Assembly (NCBI GenBank): GCA_949752745.1
Contig: OX457027.1
Coordinates: 79,973,214 to 80,037,213 of the forward strand
Origin: Protula sp. h YS-2021
Taxonomy: Eukaryota > Annelida > Polychaeta > Sabellida > Serpulidae
Length of the DNA: 64,000 nt
Direction: 5' to 3'
Shown here: positions 11,371 through 24,180 of the stretch, in pieces
Layout: every line of letters begins with the position of its first letter
Numbering within the stretch: the first letter of the stretch is position 1
Translations under genes and position numbers: made by a program
The notes under the pieces: generated by a model
Told to the model about the DNA's origin: nothing
The model's input: only the letters and a program-made list of their open reading frames with translations
Database searches by the model: none

Positions 11371-12020
11371 GCTTGCGGTTTTACTTTACATCTTTTTATC
11401 CGAGTCTTGGAGGTGGTCGTTACAAATAGCTTTTACTGCGTTTTTTTACCCGGGTCTCGAAGTTGCTGGCTACATCACCAATTCCCTATTTCATTGGTGA
11501 TTTTTTTTTTTTTTTTTTTTGCTAACCGCCATCCCCCACCTCCAACCGCGGCCATCAGGTGTGGGTACGACTCTAAAACGCAACCTAAACCTTACTCTAA
11601 CGGTATGATCCCTATATTACGTTGGCTTCTTACATTCCCATCGCGCAAAAGGCGCTATGAAGACATTTTTCAGAACTTTGCAACAGATAACTCACTTCGG
11701 TGGGAGAGGAGTGGGGGAGGGCGGGCATTTAGGGGCGAAATGTTGAGCTGCTTGTCACAACACAAAATATCAAATGACCCACTTTAAAAGTGAAAAAAAT
11801 ACTTCCAGGTACTGTAAACAATGCTAAAAGATATACCTAATCTCTCCCATATATGAAACAGATTGGTAACCGAATGAAAAGAAGTTAGCGGCAAAAAAAG
11901 GCTAAACCTGCTGAGACCTGTTAATACGACCATAACAGAATTCCATGGCCAGTCTTAGATAACGGCTTCATAATGCACCACAACGGTCACTGACCCCTTG
12001 CTGAGTGTCATGTGACGGGG
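11371..12020. other. Unassigned stretch
   Basis: A poly-T run lies near 11500. The open frame through 11284-11787 crosses the 15-mer repeats and the poly-T, and has no family features. No gene called. Confidence 0.4.
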
Positions 12021-12580
12021 AAGGGGGGGGGTGGTGACGTCATACACCTTTCTTAATTTTCCATACCAGTTTAATGTTTAACAAAAACCATGCACCTTTC
12101 CAAGGAATAACTACACTAAGTTTGAAGTTGATTCGACTTTCCGCTATCGAGATATTTTGCTTAACAACATAAATTTTTACGTAATGATGCTTTTCTGAAT
12201 TTTCTACACGTGTCAAAAGTTGGAACAGCGGTCCGAATTACCAAGGACTATACATATAAAATTTGACTTTTCGTTAGAGAGATATTTTGCACAAAAAACT
12301 TATTAAAATTATATGCATATTTTACGTGATCACGTCATGTGCCGTTTTCGGCAGACTCTTTCGGACCTGCCAAGGAACAATTCCACCAAGTTTCAACTTT
12401 CTTCGATGTTCAGCGGTTGAAGAACTTTACATTCAAGATTTTAACGTAATGACGTCATACGCCTTTTAAATTTCGCTACTTTGGTCAATAATTGATAGAA
12501 CCGTCCCATTGACCCTAGGGATACCCATATAAAATTTGAATTTGAAGTCACTACGACATTCCGTTATCGAGATATTATGT
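12020..12580. repeat. Degenerate ~125-145-bp repeats with ACGTAATGACGTCA
   Basis: Landmarks GACGTCATACACC (12033), ACGTAATGATGC (12179), ACGTGATCACGTCATG (12323) and ACGTAATGACGTCATACG (12445) recur with CCAAGGAATAAC, CACTAAGTTT and TATCGAGATATTTTGC between them. Strongly diverged tandem units. Confidence 0.7.
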
Positions 12581-12589
12581 ACACAAGAT

Positions 12590-13490
12590 CTTGTTCAAAA
12601 TACCGTTGCCTCCATTTAAGTCAAAATCGGTTTACTCAAATTTTCGCTTTACTCAAATTAATTTGAAAGTCTCGACATATTTTACTTATGTAAGTCTTTT
12701 AAATTCATCGCTTAAGCCAAATCTTTTAACTCAAAGTAATTTTTTGGACCCTCAATTTTTTTTGGCAAGAAAATCCTTGTATTTTTAACAAAATAACACG
12801 GAAACGCATGGCTCAGTTGCTTGCATATGCAAACCCCTTCGTGTACAATTCAGTGTGGCTTTGTCTCTACACATTATGACACCGAGTAACCTAGCAACGG
12901 AGTACTCATTCTTTGATAATGGCCTCCGCGGTTACGGAGTTAATCTGTAATTATGATTCTACAACCTGAAGTGCAAACAAAAGACGCGGCTTGTTAACAA
13001 TTGTTAGGACGAGTACAGGTGCAATCTACAGCAGCACCCAGAGTGACACTAAGACAATGGGGATTTGGAACTGGATGCATATTTTATCAAGATGTTTTTG
13101 CTTCTATTTTACTGGTTCGAAATAGCCCTTTTTTGAGTACGAGCCCCTTGTCACTTTCGCAGTTAATATATGTGTGATGGAAAATGGAATCAAAATGTTG
13201 TATATATATATTTCAGAAGATCGCTGTAAATAAAATATGAATAAAGATTTTTCACTGTGTTATAAATATTAAGTATTAATATGATAAATAATTATAGTTG
13301 TCACAGCCGAATATATTATTCATCATATACAACAATCACCATACCATAAAAACAACAAACACTTTATGCGAAACCATGATAGTCACGTGACCACTCGGCA
13401 GCGCTAATTTCGGATAACTCGAATTTCGCTTAACTCAAAGTATTTTGCTTGGTCCCGACCAGTTTGACTTATCGAGAGTTTACTGTATAT
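12590..13490. mobile_element. Pogo/Tigger-like non-autonomous element (right terminus clear)
   Basis: Read on the minus strand from about 13488, the sequence begins ACAGTAAACTCTCGATAAG, followed by AAACTGGTCGGGACCAAG and GAGTTAAGCGAAATTCGAG. This is the wording typical of pogo/Tigger terminal repeats, next to a TA. Related wording (TTTAAGTCAAAATCGG, TTTACTCAAATTTTCGC, CTTTTAACTCAAAGTAA) appears at 12610-12760 and may be the other end. No transposase frame. The assignment rests on the terminal sequence only. Confidence 0.4.
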
Positions 13491-14902
13491 ACGTATACAG
13501 GCCGCATTCGTTCGTCCCACTCGTGACAAAACTTGACGAAAGCAACAAACCCCCCCCCCTCCCCCCCTCGCTCCATCCTCCAGGTTTAAACTTTCCCACA
13601 TCTTCAGAAAAACCAAGAGCCATTTTTCAAAGCAAAATTTGTCAACAAACTATTGGTATACAGTATATCTACAATCCTGTAGACTTGTTTATAGACGCCG
13701 GAAAAAAATGAACACCTACATGCACCACAGAATTAAAGCTTTTTCAGAGAGTAATGTTTCATCTTACTCCAGCTCAAATCGGCATAAGTTCAAATCCATC
13801 GTTTTTGTTCAAGTCGTGTATGTCCCTTGTCAGAAAAAAAAAACAAAGCGGTATGCAATTATAATATTCTTTCACTGTGTAAGGTTTCAAAGATTGCCCC
13901 ACGATGCTGTTGGGATCTACCTGGGAAAAGACACCCGAAATTATGTTAAGCAAATAGAATATTTACATCAAAATAGATATTCTCGAGAATACTGAAAACA
14001 AATACTATCAAATACTCAACAAAAACAACAAAAAAAAACCAAAACAAAACAAATGGCTTCCCTCTTCCTTAAAGAATAGGCCACCTTTATTGGGAATATC
14101 TCTGCCAAGTTTATGAAGTGCAAAAAGTCGAAACAGTTTGGAATATTTATATAAATGGTGCAGATTTGCGCAATTTGAAAAATAAAATTAACAGAAATGC
14201 GCAAAAAAAAAAGAAAAAAAAACTCAAATTTTTTTAGAACCGCCAAAACAAAAGAGGGATATCGGGATTTGTACCACGTGAGTAAAAGTCTGTTAAATAG
14301 CAAATAGGTATAATAATAAGTAAAATAAGTATCAGTTCAAAAATTAAAGAAGCAACGCTGTGCACACACGACGGTATGACAGACAGCGACCCATAACTTT
14401 ATCCCACCCCGACACACGTCAGAGGCCTGAACAAAAAAATAATAAAATGAGAAAAGAAGTTTCCAAAACTGTGTCGAATCGATTTTATTTCTAAATTGAA
14501 ACTACAAGCACTTAACTGTACTATATATTTTTCCAGCTTAATTTATTTTACTTTTAATACTTTGCCCATCGGCGACAAGAAATGCCAGTTGAAACGATAG
14601 TGCGTAGAGTCAGCACCTGATTTAGATTGATGGTCCCATTCGATCTCTTCATTTTTTTGGGCAATTTCGCAGAACTGATATTATCAATCAATTGGTAATT
14701 GAAAATTTCCATCAAAGTAAGCCATCTCAAGACAAGTGTGAAATGTGATGCCTTTGAAGCAGCCGCGGTGAAATCATTCACAAAATTACGTCTTCAGTTT
14801 TTTTCAACTGAAACACTGATGAAATATTAAAAGATAAATGATTGAGACTTCAGAAATTCTGAGTACATTTGCAAAAGTAACCTAACCCAGAGGCTCTTTT
14901 AA
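13491..14902. other. Unassigned, probably intergenic
   Basis: AT-rich with poly-C (13550), poly-A and CAAAACAAAAC runs (14020-14060, 14200). A minus-strand open frame at 14554-14781 includes MKRSNGTINLNQVLTLR but has no family signature or clear splice sites; it could be untranslated sequence of the next candidate gene. Confidence 0.35.
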
Positions 14903-15069
14903 CTATTTTACACACTCCGGGCAAGTGATGGTTCTCTTACAGGTTCGTCCAGGGACATTGTGACAACCCGTGACCTTGTCAATGGAAGTGATCCGGCCAA
15001 AGGTCTCGGAACTTCCGTCTTTCAAAAGCATTTGCCAAATACCGACCTGACGGCCACAACGTCCCTGGC
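14903..15069 (-). CDS. Possible terminal exon of an unknown cysteine-containing protein
   Basis: Minus strand: acceptor ending GGTTAG at 15070, then about 54 codons to a TAG at 14903-14905. The peptide has five cysteines, with GRCGRQVGIWQMLLKDG near the start and VTGCHNVPGRTCKRTITC near the end. I do not recognise the family. A second minus-strand open segment at about 15320-15480 (containing AFQFKLTD and NIVHCVSMKAC) could be its upstream exon. The plus strand is also open over 14931-15062 behind a CTCTTACAG, so strand is uncertain. Confidence 0.3.
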
Positions 15070-15099
15070 CTAACCTAGAATAGATCACTAATGTATGTC

Positions 15100-15714
15100 A
15101 ACTAACACTAGCTTAAATACTTCGTTCACAGACTGTGTGGTTCAATTCTGGCAAATCTGTGTAACTATAACATTAAACCTCAGGTTTAGTCAGACAACCA
15201 ACGAATTAGCCGGACACCTCCAGGCAAGACACGAATTAACTCATCTGTAACATTTCCTGTAACATATATATTAAATAGGAGGAAAGGATTCTCCACCACA
15301 GTATCCCGTTGTATCTTACCACATGTGATAGTCTTAACTTAAATTTTGAGTTCATTGCAGTGCAAGCTTTCATAGACACACAGTGTACTATGTTTGTTTG
15401 GTCTTTAGATGTGTCAGTGAGCTTGAACTGGAACGCTTGAAGGCCTGCCGGAACCGCAGATGAGAAGCCAAGGGCTGCCGTGATTTAAAGCGTACGTTAA
15501 TCCCACGCGAGCACAGTGCAACATTTCACATCCGTCGATAGTTCTCGGCATGTCCTCGCTAATCTCTGCTATGTTTTCTCAGTCCTCTACCAGTCAACAA
15601 CCTTGACCTGTTTAATGTACGATACATGTCTGGTGTTCTTTCCCACGTCACGCTGACTCGCCCCCCTGAACCACGTGACAGGCGTCGAGCGTCGTCATAA
15701 CTTTGCGCGCGTTT
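15100..15714. other. POP4 3' flank
   Basis: Sequence downstream of the POP4 stop. On the plus strand a CTTTAG at 15402-15407 is followed by a short open segment ending at a TGA near 15462 (contains ELELERLKACRNRR); on the minus strand the same place is open too. Neither was recognised. Confidence 0.3.
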
Positions 15715-18510
15715 TCACACTGGTTTGACTAGGAATTTTTTAAACTTGTGACTGGTGCGCTCGCCAGTCCTGACTGTCAAGCTGTTGCCCTGGAGACGGA
15801 AGGCGTACCCCTCCACCACGGTCGTGACCTCTGTGTTACTCTTTGGTATCACTGGAATAAAGCACATATTGTAATACTAGAGGGGAAAATAGACAATGTA
15901 TAACCAGCTCTCAATGAAACTAAAATAAGTCATCCCAGACAGCACAACCCCTAACCAGAATTGAAAATCCAAGATACCGGCATCTGTGATCTTGAAATTG
16001 GACTAAGGTGAAAATTAAAATAAGGTGCTTCTACCCACAATGATAGGTCATATGGATATCAAATATCGTAGGAAACGGATTATTAGGGTGGGAGTAACAG
16101 TCGGCGATGGACGACAGACAACACCAAAACCCACAGTCCCCCTCCGGGCCTAAAGTCCCAGTTGAGGGCTTAAAAAAACAAGAAAACCTGAGACATTGAG
16201 GTGACCTTGAAAGTTTTACTGAAGCAGCAGAACTAAACCGTACGGGAAATAGTGTTTGCATTCTGACTACATTGTAATCATTTGTATGAAAAAAAAAACC
16301 AACAATTCGAAAACTTCTAAGGGACCACCTTTGCAATAAGAGTACCCCCCCCCCCCCCACCCCGATGTAAAACCCTATTCCAAAATACTTTGATCAGTAA
16401 CATTGCGCATACACATTCAGACTTCCAGACACACACATTCAAAAGCAAAACAGTGAAACTAGTACTCCCGAGCAAAGTCTGAGAAAAAAATTTACCTTTT
16501 ATCTTATCCTCCATGGTAATTATTTTCCACGTGTTCTTAGTTTCCTGCACGACGATGCCTTCATGGCCCACCAGTGACGGGCACTTGGAGCTCGTCACCT
16601 TGATCACACTGCCGTGGTAGTCCGCCTTCATCATGTTCTGTTCCGCCATCTTGATCTGCTTTCCTGTCAAATCGCTGCCACCACGCCAAAGGGGGGGGGG
16701 GGGCGCAGAAGTAAAGATTACGGTGATGTCACTGGAGAATGTTTATGTCCACTATGCATGCGTTAACTGAGCTCAAGTTTCCTCTGTCCGATACAAGTTA
16801 CTTCGAGGAAAGCTCAAACAAATTTGGCATCTGGCTTAAAACGCCTCAATGACAGCTGAGTACATATCAGAGACAATGAGAAAAGCAGAAACGCTTGAAC
16901 TCATCTCCACATCAATTTAAACTCTCCTACAGATATCTGTCATTTACAATGCTTGCAATATGAAGTGCAGTCAGTTCCTTCTAAAGTAGAATTTATTAAA
17001 TGCAACTCACAGGAAAGTGCCCCCCCCCACCCCGCCCGGTATTTTAAAGACGTCTTACTGCATTATCAAGTACTGACAGCTAAAACATACCACGAAAAAT
17101 CCACAACATCCTTGATGTAACTCAGCCATAGGTCGTGCAACGGTTCGAAAAGCTCATATCTGGAACAGACCACAGCGGAATAAACGGATTCACATTGTGG
17201 AACAACTTCTGTATTCTGAACAAATTCAACCCTGAGAAAATGCTAAGGAATCCAAACTGTACAAGAAAATTGCTGCCCCGTACATCTACGAAAAGCCCCA
17301 ATATCACCTCCCTCCCCTCCCCTTAACCCAACCATTCATCACCCAAACTCAAGAAAATTATACAGCCGGATCGGCTGGTGGGTGATAACCTTAAACCATT
17401 CATGACCATAAACCATCCCCATCCATCCTCCCCCACCCCTCCCCCCATCTCACCCAACCATTCAGTACCCAAACTCCAGCAAGCGAGATCAGCCGGTGGC
17501 TAACAACCCCCGTTACTATACACCACTCCCACACAGTGTAATGTTCCAAACGAATGTGTCACATTTTTGCACACGATCTGCATCTTCTGTTCTTATAATC
17601 TTGCATCTGCTTGTTACCGCTTCGTAAAATATGAGATCGTTTGAAACGTTTGAAGTACACTGTGAACCCGCTTGGCTGAGTGGCCTTCTGCCAAACCCAC
17701 CTTTGCTGTTCTTTCGGGATATCAAATAGTTTCAACCGTTTCCTTTCCTTACAGCTCAGTAGTTTTGACCTCGTCCTTCTCAGGCTCTGCTTTCGCACGG
17801 AATGCTTGAGTGCGAACACCTTGTACTTGGAATCAGTCACAAACTGCTCTCGTTCTTCAGTGCTCAAGCCCCTCGCGTTAAGCGTGAGGAAGCTGTCCAG
17901 AAACGAGGCCGCCGTCGAGCGCCTTGTGTCCTGTAAACATTGTTCTCAATACTTCGAAAACTTGAGGTTTGTAAAACAAATATTTCTGTATTAAAATTGC
18001 GATATCACATAACAATTCTTTCATAATTATTTTGTGCCTCCTCTTATATACGATGTGTGTCTTTAATTTAACTTTCTAAACGTTTGTTTGTATGTCCAAT
18101 CGAAAAGAAAAAGTGTCTGTTTTACAAAAAAAAAAAAAAGATTATGCATTTAGAAGCCGCTGATACAAAAGTTAAAAAAGAATTAAGATTCCTTAAACAT
18201 GATGGATTCGAGTTTGAAGGCATATGCTATAAAGCCCACCTATTCGCCCTCTGTAAGGTTTAACAGTCCTTCCCACCGAAACTCTACAACTCATAATTCA
18301 CCCACAAGCACTCGCTGGGCACCTGCAGCTCTGCTCCAAGGAAAGGTTATTAACTTCAAGTTATCCAACACTTCCGGTCGTGTCTTACACTTCCGGTCCC
18401 GTCTTACACTTCCGGTCATGTCTTACACTTCCGGTCGTGTCTTACCTTTCGCACCATGACGTCCTTATTGATGACTTCTATGTCTGGTGGCAGACTCTTA
18501 TAGATAGCAC
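15715..18510 (-). CDS. POP4: Ribonuclease P/MRP protein subunit p29 (POP4/Rpp29)
   Basis: Five exons on the minus strand with matching phases: 18446-18510, 17701-17930, 17091-17159, 16496-16674 and 15715-15851 (stop TGA). The protein is the Rpp29 subunit of RNase P and RNase MRP, which processes the 5' end of pre-tRNA and pre-rRNA in the nucleus/nucleolus. Exon order matches animal POP4: AIYKSLPPDIEV, then a basic helix with ERKRLKLFDIPKEQQR, then YELFEPLHDLWLSYI, then the Sm-like barrel KADYHGSVIKVTSSKCPSLV and QETKNTWKIITMEDKIK, finally VIPKSN and a closing FRLQGNSL...RTSHKFKKF. Exons 18446-18510 and 17701-17930 join at phase 0, the others at phases 2, 2 and 1. The start codon is not certain: ATGTTGGAAA at 19016-19025 (-) followed by GTAAAT fits as a 10-nt first coding exon. 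Confidence 0.93.
18370..18445 (-). repeat. 4 x 19-bp array at the first recognised POP4 donor site
   Basis: Exactly four 19-bp units. On the minus strand each reads GTAAGAC(A/G)(C/T/G)GACCGGAAGT, and the first unit's GTAAGA is the 5' splice site of exon 18446-18510. Units start at 18370, 18389, 18408 and 18427 (plus coordinates). Each also contains ACCGGAAGT, an ideal ETS-factor site, close to the presumed POP4 promoter. Confidence 0.95.
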
Positions 18511-21500
18511 CTAAAAATACAACTTACGGTAATTAATGTTTGAATATGTCAGTACTTTTAATTCCCCAATGCTTTATACAGAGCTGCCCGTGAGCAAAAA
18601 TATCCCCTGTAGCAAAATCCGAGCGATAAAAGGAACATTGTAAATAACAGTGGCAAATACAGGTTTTGAGTGGTAAAGGTTCAACTAGAGAAAAAAAAAC
18701 AACCCGGAGTAGCGAGTTTACCAGTCAAGATTTTTTTCTGCAAAAACGACGCTTTTTGTACTCCATCGTTTATGGAATTCGTACGATACATTTATGTCTA
18801 ATTCCTTTTTTCCCACCATGCCCGTTTGCTCGGCTAACCAGACGGTTTAAGTTCAGGCGACGAAATTGGGCACAAACATAGGTTAGTAGGTCTAGTTGAT
18901 CTTTCTCTCTAATTTGCTGTACTTTCCATCAAAAAGCGGACTACCAAAGAAATTTCGCCATTTAATTCCATGCATAAGCTAAACACATAACAAAGAACCA
19001 TAGCACCTCATTTACTTTCCAACATCTACAGCTTTGGCAATTCTTTGGGACACATGTCATTGACCTTCGTCAAATTCCAAACCGGAATTTGGAGGGGGAG
19101 GGGCAAAATTAGCGATAACTGGAGTATTTTTTAATATTCGATACCACTACAAAAACTGAATTTTTGCTGTAACTGGGTCAAAGTTTAAACACGACTTCAT
19201 GCATCTGAAAGAGAGGCATCTGAGTGAAGCACTGTGCCAAATTAACTGTGGCCCGATGATCCGAGGCCATCTCAAATCGGCTCGGGCCAGCTCAATTTCA
19301 ATTCAAATGGCCCGTTTGGTCATCTCGAAATTTATTGATTAATCACAACATAATGAACTGAAAATTTTGCCGCTAGCCAGTATTTCTCCTGTGTTATGTA
19401 CAGTGCATTCCTTGAGGAAACATGACTTCGGTCTATTTTCCACATTTGCTGTGCTCCTTATGGCGCTATTTACGCCTCGACCTCACTAAGTTAGGGAGGC
19501 ATACTGTTTCTGTCTTGGCCTTTGTTCGGATTTTGATGAAGTCGATGTGGGTGTTCCAATGGATAACCTCCCGAGCTGATTTGTTTACCTCTCAGGACCT
19601 CTGCAGGTCGGCGCGGAATTTTGAGTTTCTGTATTCTATACCTTATATATGTTATAAACAAAATTCAACCAAAGCATGTGAATTGATTTTAATGAAACTA
19701 AACATAGTTTCATTTACATATGTGTTGATAAGGTTTTGGTGACCTTTCATGGCGTGTCGAGGTCACTGGACTTTAATCGTTCACACTGTCGCGTGTGAGA
19801 GCCGTGGACACTAACACGCAGCATGTAGACACAATCAGACAGAGATTTAACAGGTGTTATTGAAATTCAGTCAGTGTTCGTGTGGATGACTGCTCGATTT
19901 GGTGACATTTTAACCGCTGCACCTTGCATTTCCAGTTGCTACTCAGTTTCACATCTGCCTTGTTACCACGATTCAGTCAAAGCCCATGAAAGAAAAACGC
20001 TTGTGCGTGGATGATTGAACTCTAAGTTCATTAGAATTTGGTGTCCTTCAGAGGTCATCTATGGACTTCAGAATTTTCACTTTTAACACTGGTAACATTT
20101 CGTGAGTATTTTTAGCAATAATCTCTCGGTTTGCTTTTAGTGCCATTGAGAAGTCACTGAAGAACACTACTAGACACTACTAGACTCTGAACCACTTTGA
20201 ACACTGCTGTTTGCCGTTACTGCTGTAACAATCACCACATATCTCAGTGTTGATATGATATTCGCTTGGGCACAAGTGTTACTACGGAGCCATTTCTAGT
20301 GAGAACGCAAGAACATGGCAGAAAAAACGGAAGCAGAAGTAAATGTTGTAGATGTATTTCTTAGCCTGTTATTGATTATTTAAGTTTGTTCATTTACTTT
20401 ATCAGATTTTTCGTGCCATCTCAAACTGGCCACATCTATCTCAACTTCGATCGAAACGGACAGGTGGGCCATCTCAGCATTCTGGTTCATTTCGCGCACT
20501 GTGTGAAGCTATTATTAATGAGAACTTCCGTTTTTACCCATCGGATAAGGAGAAGTATTGCTTGCATATTTTTGAAAAGTGATAAAATGCGGTTCTGTCC
20601 CCAAATAATGACGTTTTCAGGGGAAATCCCTTGCAGCTGATTGGTTGATCGACTTTTGTGGCTTTGGTTACTTCAGTGTGATATTTTTCACACACGCAAG
20701 TTTCAGTCCACTCTCTTTGCAATTGCGCTTTAAATTTACTTCTACATTTAAATATCAGCATTTTAATTGCAGTCCTGAGCCTCTCTAGGCGTGCTTTAGG
20801 ATCGTTAAGTTGTGTCTAAGATTTCATTACGACAGTCTGAGTCACTCCTTGTGTTATCATTCCAACAAGATTGAGGGTGAAAATCCACGACAACGGCCAA
20901 ATATGACTTGACATTGGACCCGATTAAACACAAAAAAAAAAATGACGTGCACCCAGCCACTATGCCCAGCATCACAGGCCACGGTTACCAGTGTAGGAAC
21001 AACAGCCATGGTGGACGGACATGTGGACAGCATCCAAACTTATAGCGGTCAAAGCTGCACCGAAAGACCGATTTTCGGGATAATCGAAAAGTGGAAGGTT
21101 TAGAATTACCACTCAAATCCTGCCCGAAAGAACAGTCTCCTCTTCCCAAGACATACGAATTCATGCAAAATATGGAAATGTGTCTAAAATTCTAAACTTT
21201 TAACATGCAAAACGACAACAGGCTCGCAATTCCCACAGAGAACATCACTATGAGTACGCTACTACCTACCGGTAAAGCTGGTGGTCTTTTAAATATCGTA
21301 TGAGAATGTATAAAGCTTTCGCTATTTTAAGATATCCACGAGAAAACTAAGTATTTTACACATTGTGCAGTTATGTGGGTATTGCCCTGTTTCCAACTAC
21401 CATCATTCTGCGACCCAACAACAGTCTCATGTAACAATGTGTTTTCTTTCTTTTTTTTAACTTCTGCATGTTTATTTTATTCACGATTTCTTGTTTATTT

Positions 21501-22010
21501 TATTAGTGTGGATCAAAATGTGGAATGATTTATTTATAAACAAGATACTATCTCTCCAAATCAAATTGCCTCATGGGAGAAAGTCACTTCTTTTGCTAAA
21601 TAATAAGATTTATGTGACCATGTAATATTTTATGAGCAAAAATTCTGCAGTTCTTCGTGGGATGTTAAGCAACAGCGGGCAGTATTTCCTTTTGCTTTCG
21701 CCGTTAATAAATTTTGTCACCGTCAGCCCGCCCGGATAGAAACCGAACATAAAAGGTTCTCGATTTCACACTGGTGGACATTTCTAATTCTTCTTTTAAA
21801 AAATACATGTTTTAGTTTTACCACGAGTTATTCTAACGATACGGGTCTATTAAAAGAATTACGGTAATGTTATGCAACATCTCCAGTTCTCTTGTAACAA
21901 ATTGCGACAAATTACTAAAAAGTCATTGAGAGAACCTTTTTTGTTTCTTTGCTGAAAACTGTTGATTGGGATGTGGAGCGGTGATTGTACTGTAATTGCT
22001 TATGCAAGTG
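18511..22010. other. POP4 5' region and unassigned intergenic sequence
   Basis: Contains the candidate first POP4 coding exon (19016-19025, minus) and presumably its promoter. Beyond about 19.1 kb I see no supported gene. Open frames here, such as 19422-19742, lack family features and splice context. Confidence 0.4.
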
Positions 22011-22019
22011 TCTACATGA

Positions 22020-22135
22020 ATACTTCGGTATCCGGACAAAAGGGACCCGCACAAAAGGGACCCGGACATCACGGCTCCGCTCAGCACGGCATAGTCCAAT
22101 CGGGACCCGGACATAACGGTCCCAAGTGAAAAGGC
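22020..22135. repeat. Short GGGACCCGGACA repeats
   Basis: Six or so degenerate copies of a 15-base motif such as GGGACCCGGACATAA and GGGACCCGCACAAAA, head to tail. Similar in style to the GGGCCGAAACGTCTT repeats at 11.2 kb. Confidence 0.75.
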
Positions 22136-22362
22136 GGACATCTGGACAATACTTTTAAAAAAACATAAAAAAACGTAAAATTCTGCTGGTGATTTTCGCA
22201 AGGAAAACAGTGTACTCAAATATACTCAAGAAAATACTCAGTTTATTTAAATATTTACTCCGGAAAATATGGTGGAATTACCTGGCTTAATCCTTACTAC
22301 AGATGCAGCTGGTTGAAACCCTACTGTGGATTTAAAATTCGATTAAACCATATCTAGTAAAA

Positions 22363-22670
22363 ATGCTATATAAAGGGCTGTTGTGGGATGTACACGACAC
22401 AACCTGGCATAACGAGGCGAGGACGAACAATCAAAGTGAGGGGTGGAATAACCGCTTTTTCCACCTCGTAGGATACCCACACCCATCGACTTGGGCTTTG
22501 ATTGTTGCCATTAAGAAAGAAGACTGCACAGTGAGAACCTTGATTCAGCAAGACTTAAGAGGCGAGCAACCCAAAAAGCGTGTACGGCGCGAGTACACAG
22601 AACTTTAGCAACGACTAAAGACTTTGTGCCAAGATCGAGCTAAGGACGTAAGACCATCCCATAAATCCTC
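22363..22670 (+). pseudogene. MULE (Mutator-like) transposase C-terminal relic
   Basis: An 81-codon frame contains NEARTNNQSEGWNNRFFHLV, HPSTWALIVAIKKED and RTLIQQDLRGEQPKKRVRRE, the wording at the C-terminal end of animal MULE transposases of the FLYWCH-associated type. A stop at 22606-22608 interrupts it, and similarity goes on in frame afterwards (QRLKTLCQDRAKD). Upstream catalytic parts are missing. A dead fragment. Confidence 0.7.
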
Positions 22671-23604
22671 CGTGGTGTTAGACACAGCATCAGATGGCAC
22701 CCTGTCAACAGGCAGAACCTCGAGGGAAACGAGTGAAATGAGACTGACGCTCTTTTGAACCTATGCAGATCGAAACCGTAGCAGTGTTTACATTTATTGT
22801 TGTGAAAACGAGTGAAATGAGACTGACTCTGTTTTGAACTCGTTGTACTCTTTTATAGTTTCAGCGACGACAGGTAAAAAGTGTAGTATATAGTATTTTG
22901 TGTTATGAGACAGAAATAAAATGACGTTTAATACAAAAAGGGTGCTTTTGAAGAACTAATTTTGTCCCGCGTAGGCGTAATGGACACACAAAATTTTCCC
23001 CGTAGGCCTAATGAACAGGAACCTTCTGTCACAAAATTCAAGACGGGGTTGGTTGGTTTTTTCTCAACGCCGGAAGAAACCGCGGTTTTTACCGCCTGGG
23101 ACGAATTCTTTTTTGCCAGTCAATGTGAAAAACAATTAAGAAAAAAAAACCGACGTTGCTTTGAATGAGGGGGAGGGGGGGGGGCACTTTAAGCCCCCAG
23201 TGACGGGAGCTATTCAGGCTTTAGCGCTGTGGCTGAGGCAAGGCTTTGATAAAAGTACACATTGAACAAACAGTGCAGTAACTGGCCCATTACTCCGCAA
23301 ACCGGGATGCAAACGCTCGCAACAAAATGCATACTATTTGTTTTTTTCTTGGCGGTGACACTGACATCTGAGTTTCGGCACATTTTCATGATTTAAATCA
23401 GTTGATGTAAATCGTACCAGCCCTGGTTTTCAGCACACACTAGTCCAACATAAAATAATTACATTTCAGACTTGGTCAAGCTTAATAAATGTATTACTAT
23501 GTTTAAAGCTGGAAACAATTTGTGACCAAAAAGACTGACGAAACATTTCGAATTGAATGAAAATAAAACAAGATAGTATGGCAACTTTTCAGTAAAGCAC
23601 ACCA
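22671..23604. other. Unassigned stretch
   Basis: A 35-bp direct repeat around AACGAGTGAAATGAGACTGAC occurs at 22728 and 22806. An open frame at 22962-23168 has no family features; a poly-G run lies near 23170. No gene called. Confidence 0.4.
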
Positions 23605-24180
23605 GGATCGGTTAAAAGGATTTTGCATATCAGTAATTGGAGTCAAACTCTGGAATGCTCTGCAGCATCGATTAAGGAAAGTAATAGTATTGTTCAGTTC
23701 AAAGCAAAATTTAAGCGTTCTCTAGCAAATAAATATATTTACATTAATGTGTTGACAGATTTAAGGTTTAAGTTATCTGGTTATGAAAAAGCGCTTGTCT
23801 TCTTACCGAAAATGTATTTTTCGTGTTTATTCAATGTTTTCATAGATATTTGCAAAGCAGTGAATAAGTATTTTGAAACGGATATTTATCTCATGTAAAA
23901 GTTAAATTTATTAAAATATGGGTAGATTAGCCTTATAAGTTTTTAACTTTCTTAGTCTACCTTTTGATAATCAATGAAAACTAATGGTCATGATTAAATA
24001 TATACATGTATATATATATATTTTTGGTGTATGTGTGTGTGTGATACAGTATTTATTATTTTAAAAATGTAAAATGATATCAATTCAACTGCTGAATTTA
24101 CTCTTGATCGTATTTGTTCTTATTTATGTTGATTTTGGAATTAAACCTGATTTGATTTACATACTCTTATAAAAATCGCC
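23605..24180 (+). mobile_element. LINE (non-LTR retrotransposon) 3'-end relic
   Basis: GVKLWNAL in one frame is followed after a frame change by SIKESNSIVQFKAKFKRSL, the wording at the C-terminus of CR1/L2-type reverse transcriptase proteins. About 280 bp of AT-rich 3' sequence follows, with a TATATATATA/TGTGTGTGTG stretch (23998-24045), ending near GGAATTAAACCTGATTTGATT, like CR1-type 3' tails. 5'-truncated and frameshifted. Confidence 0.6.

Noticed and set aside
20314..20337. Possible first exon: ATGGCAGAAAAAACGGAAGC followed by GTAAAT
   Set aside because: Good start context and donor but only eight codons, and no downstream partner exon found.
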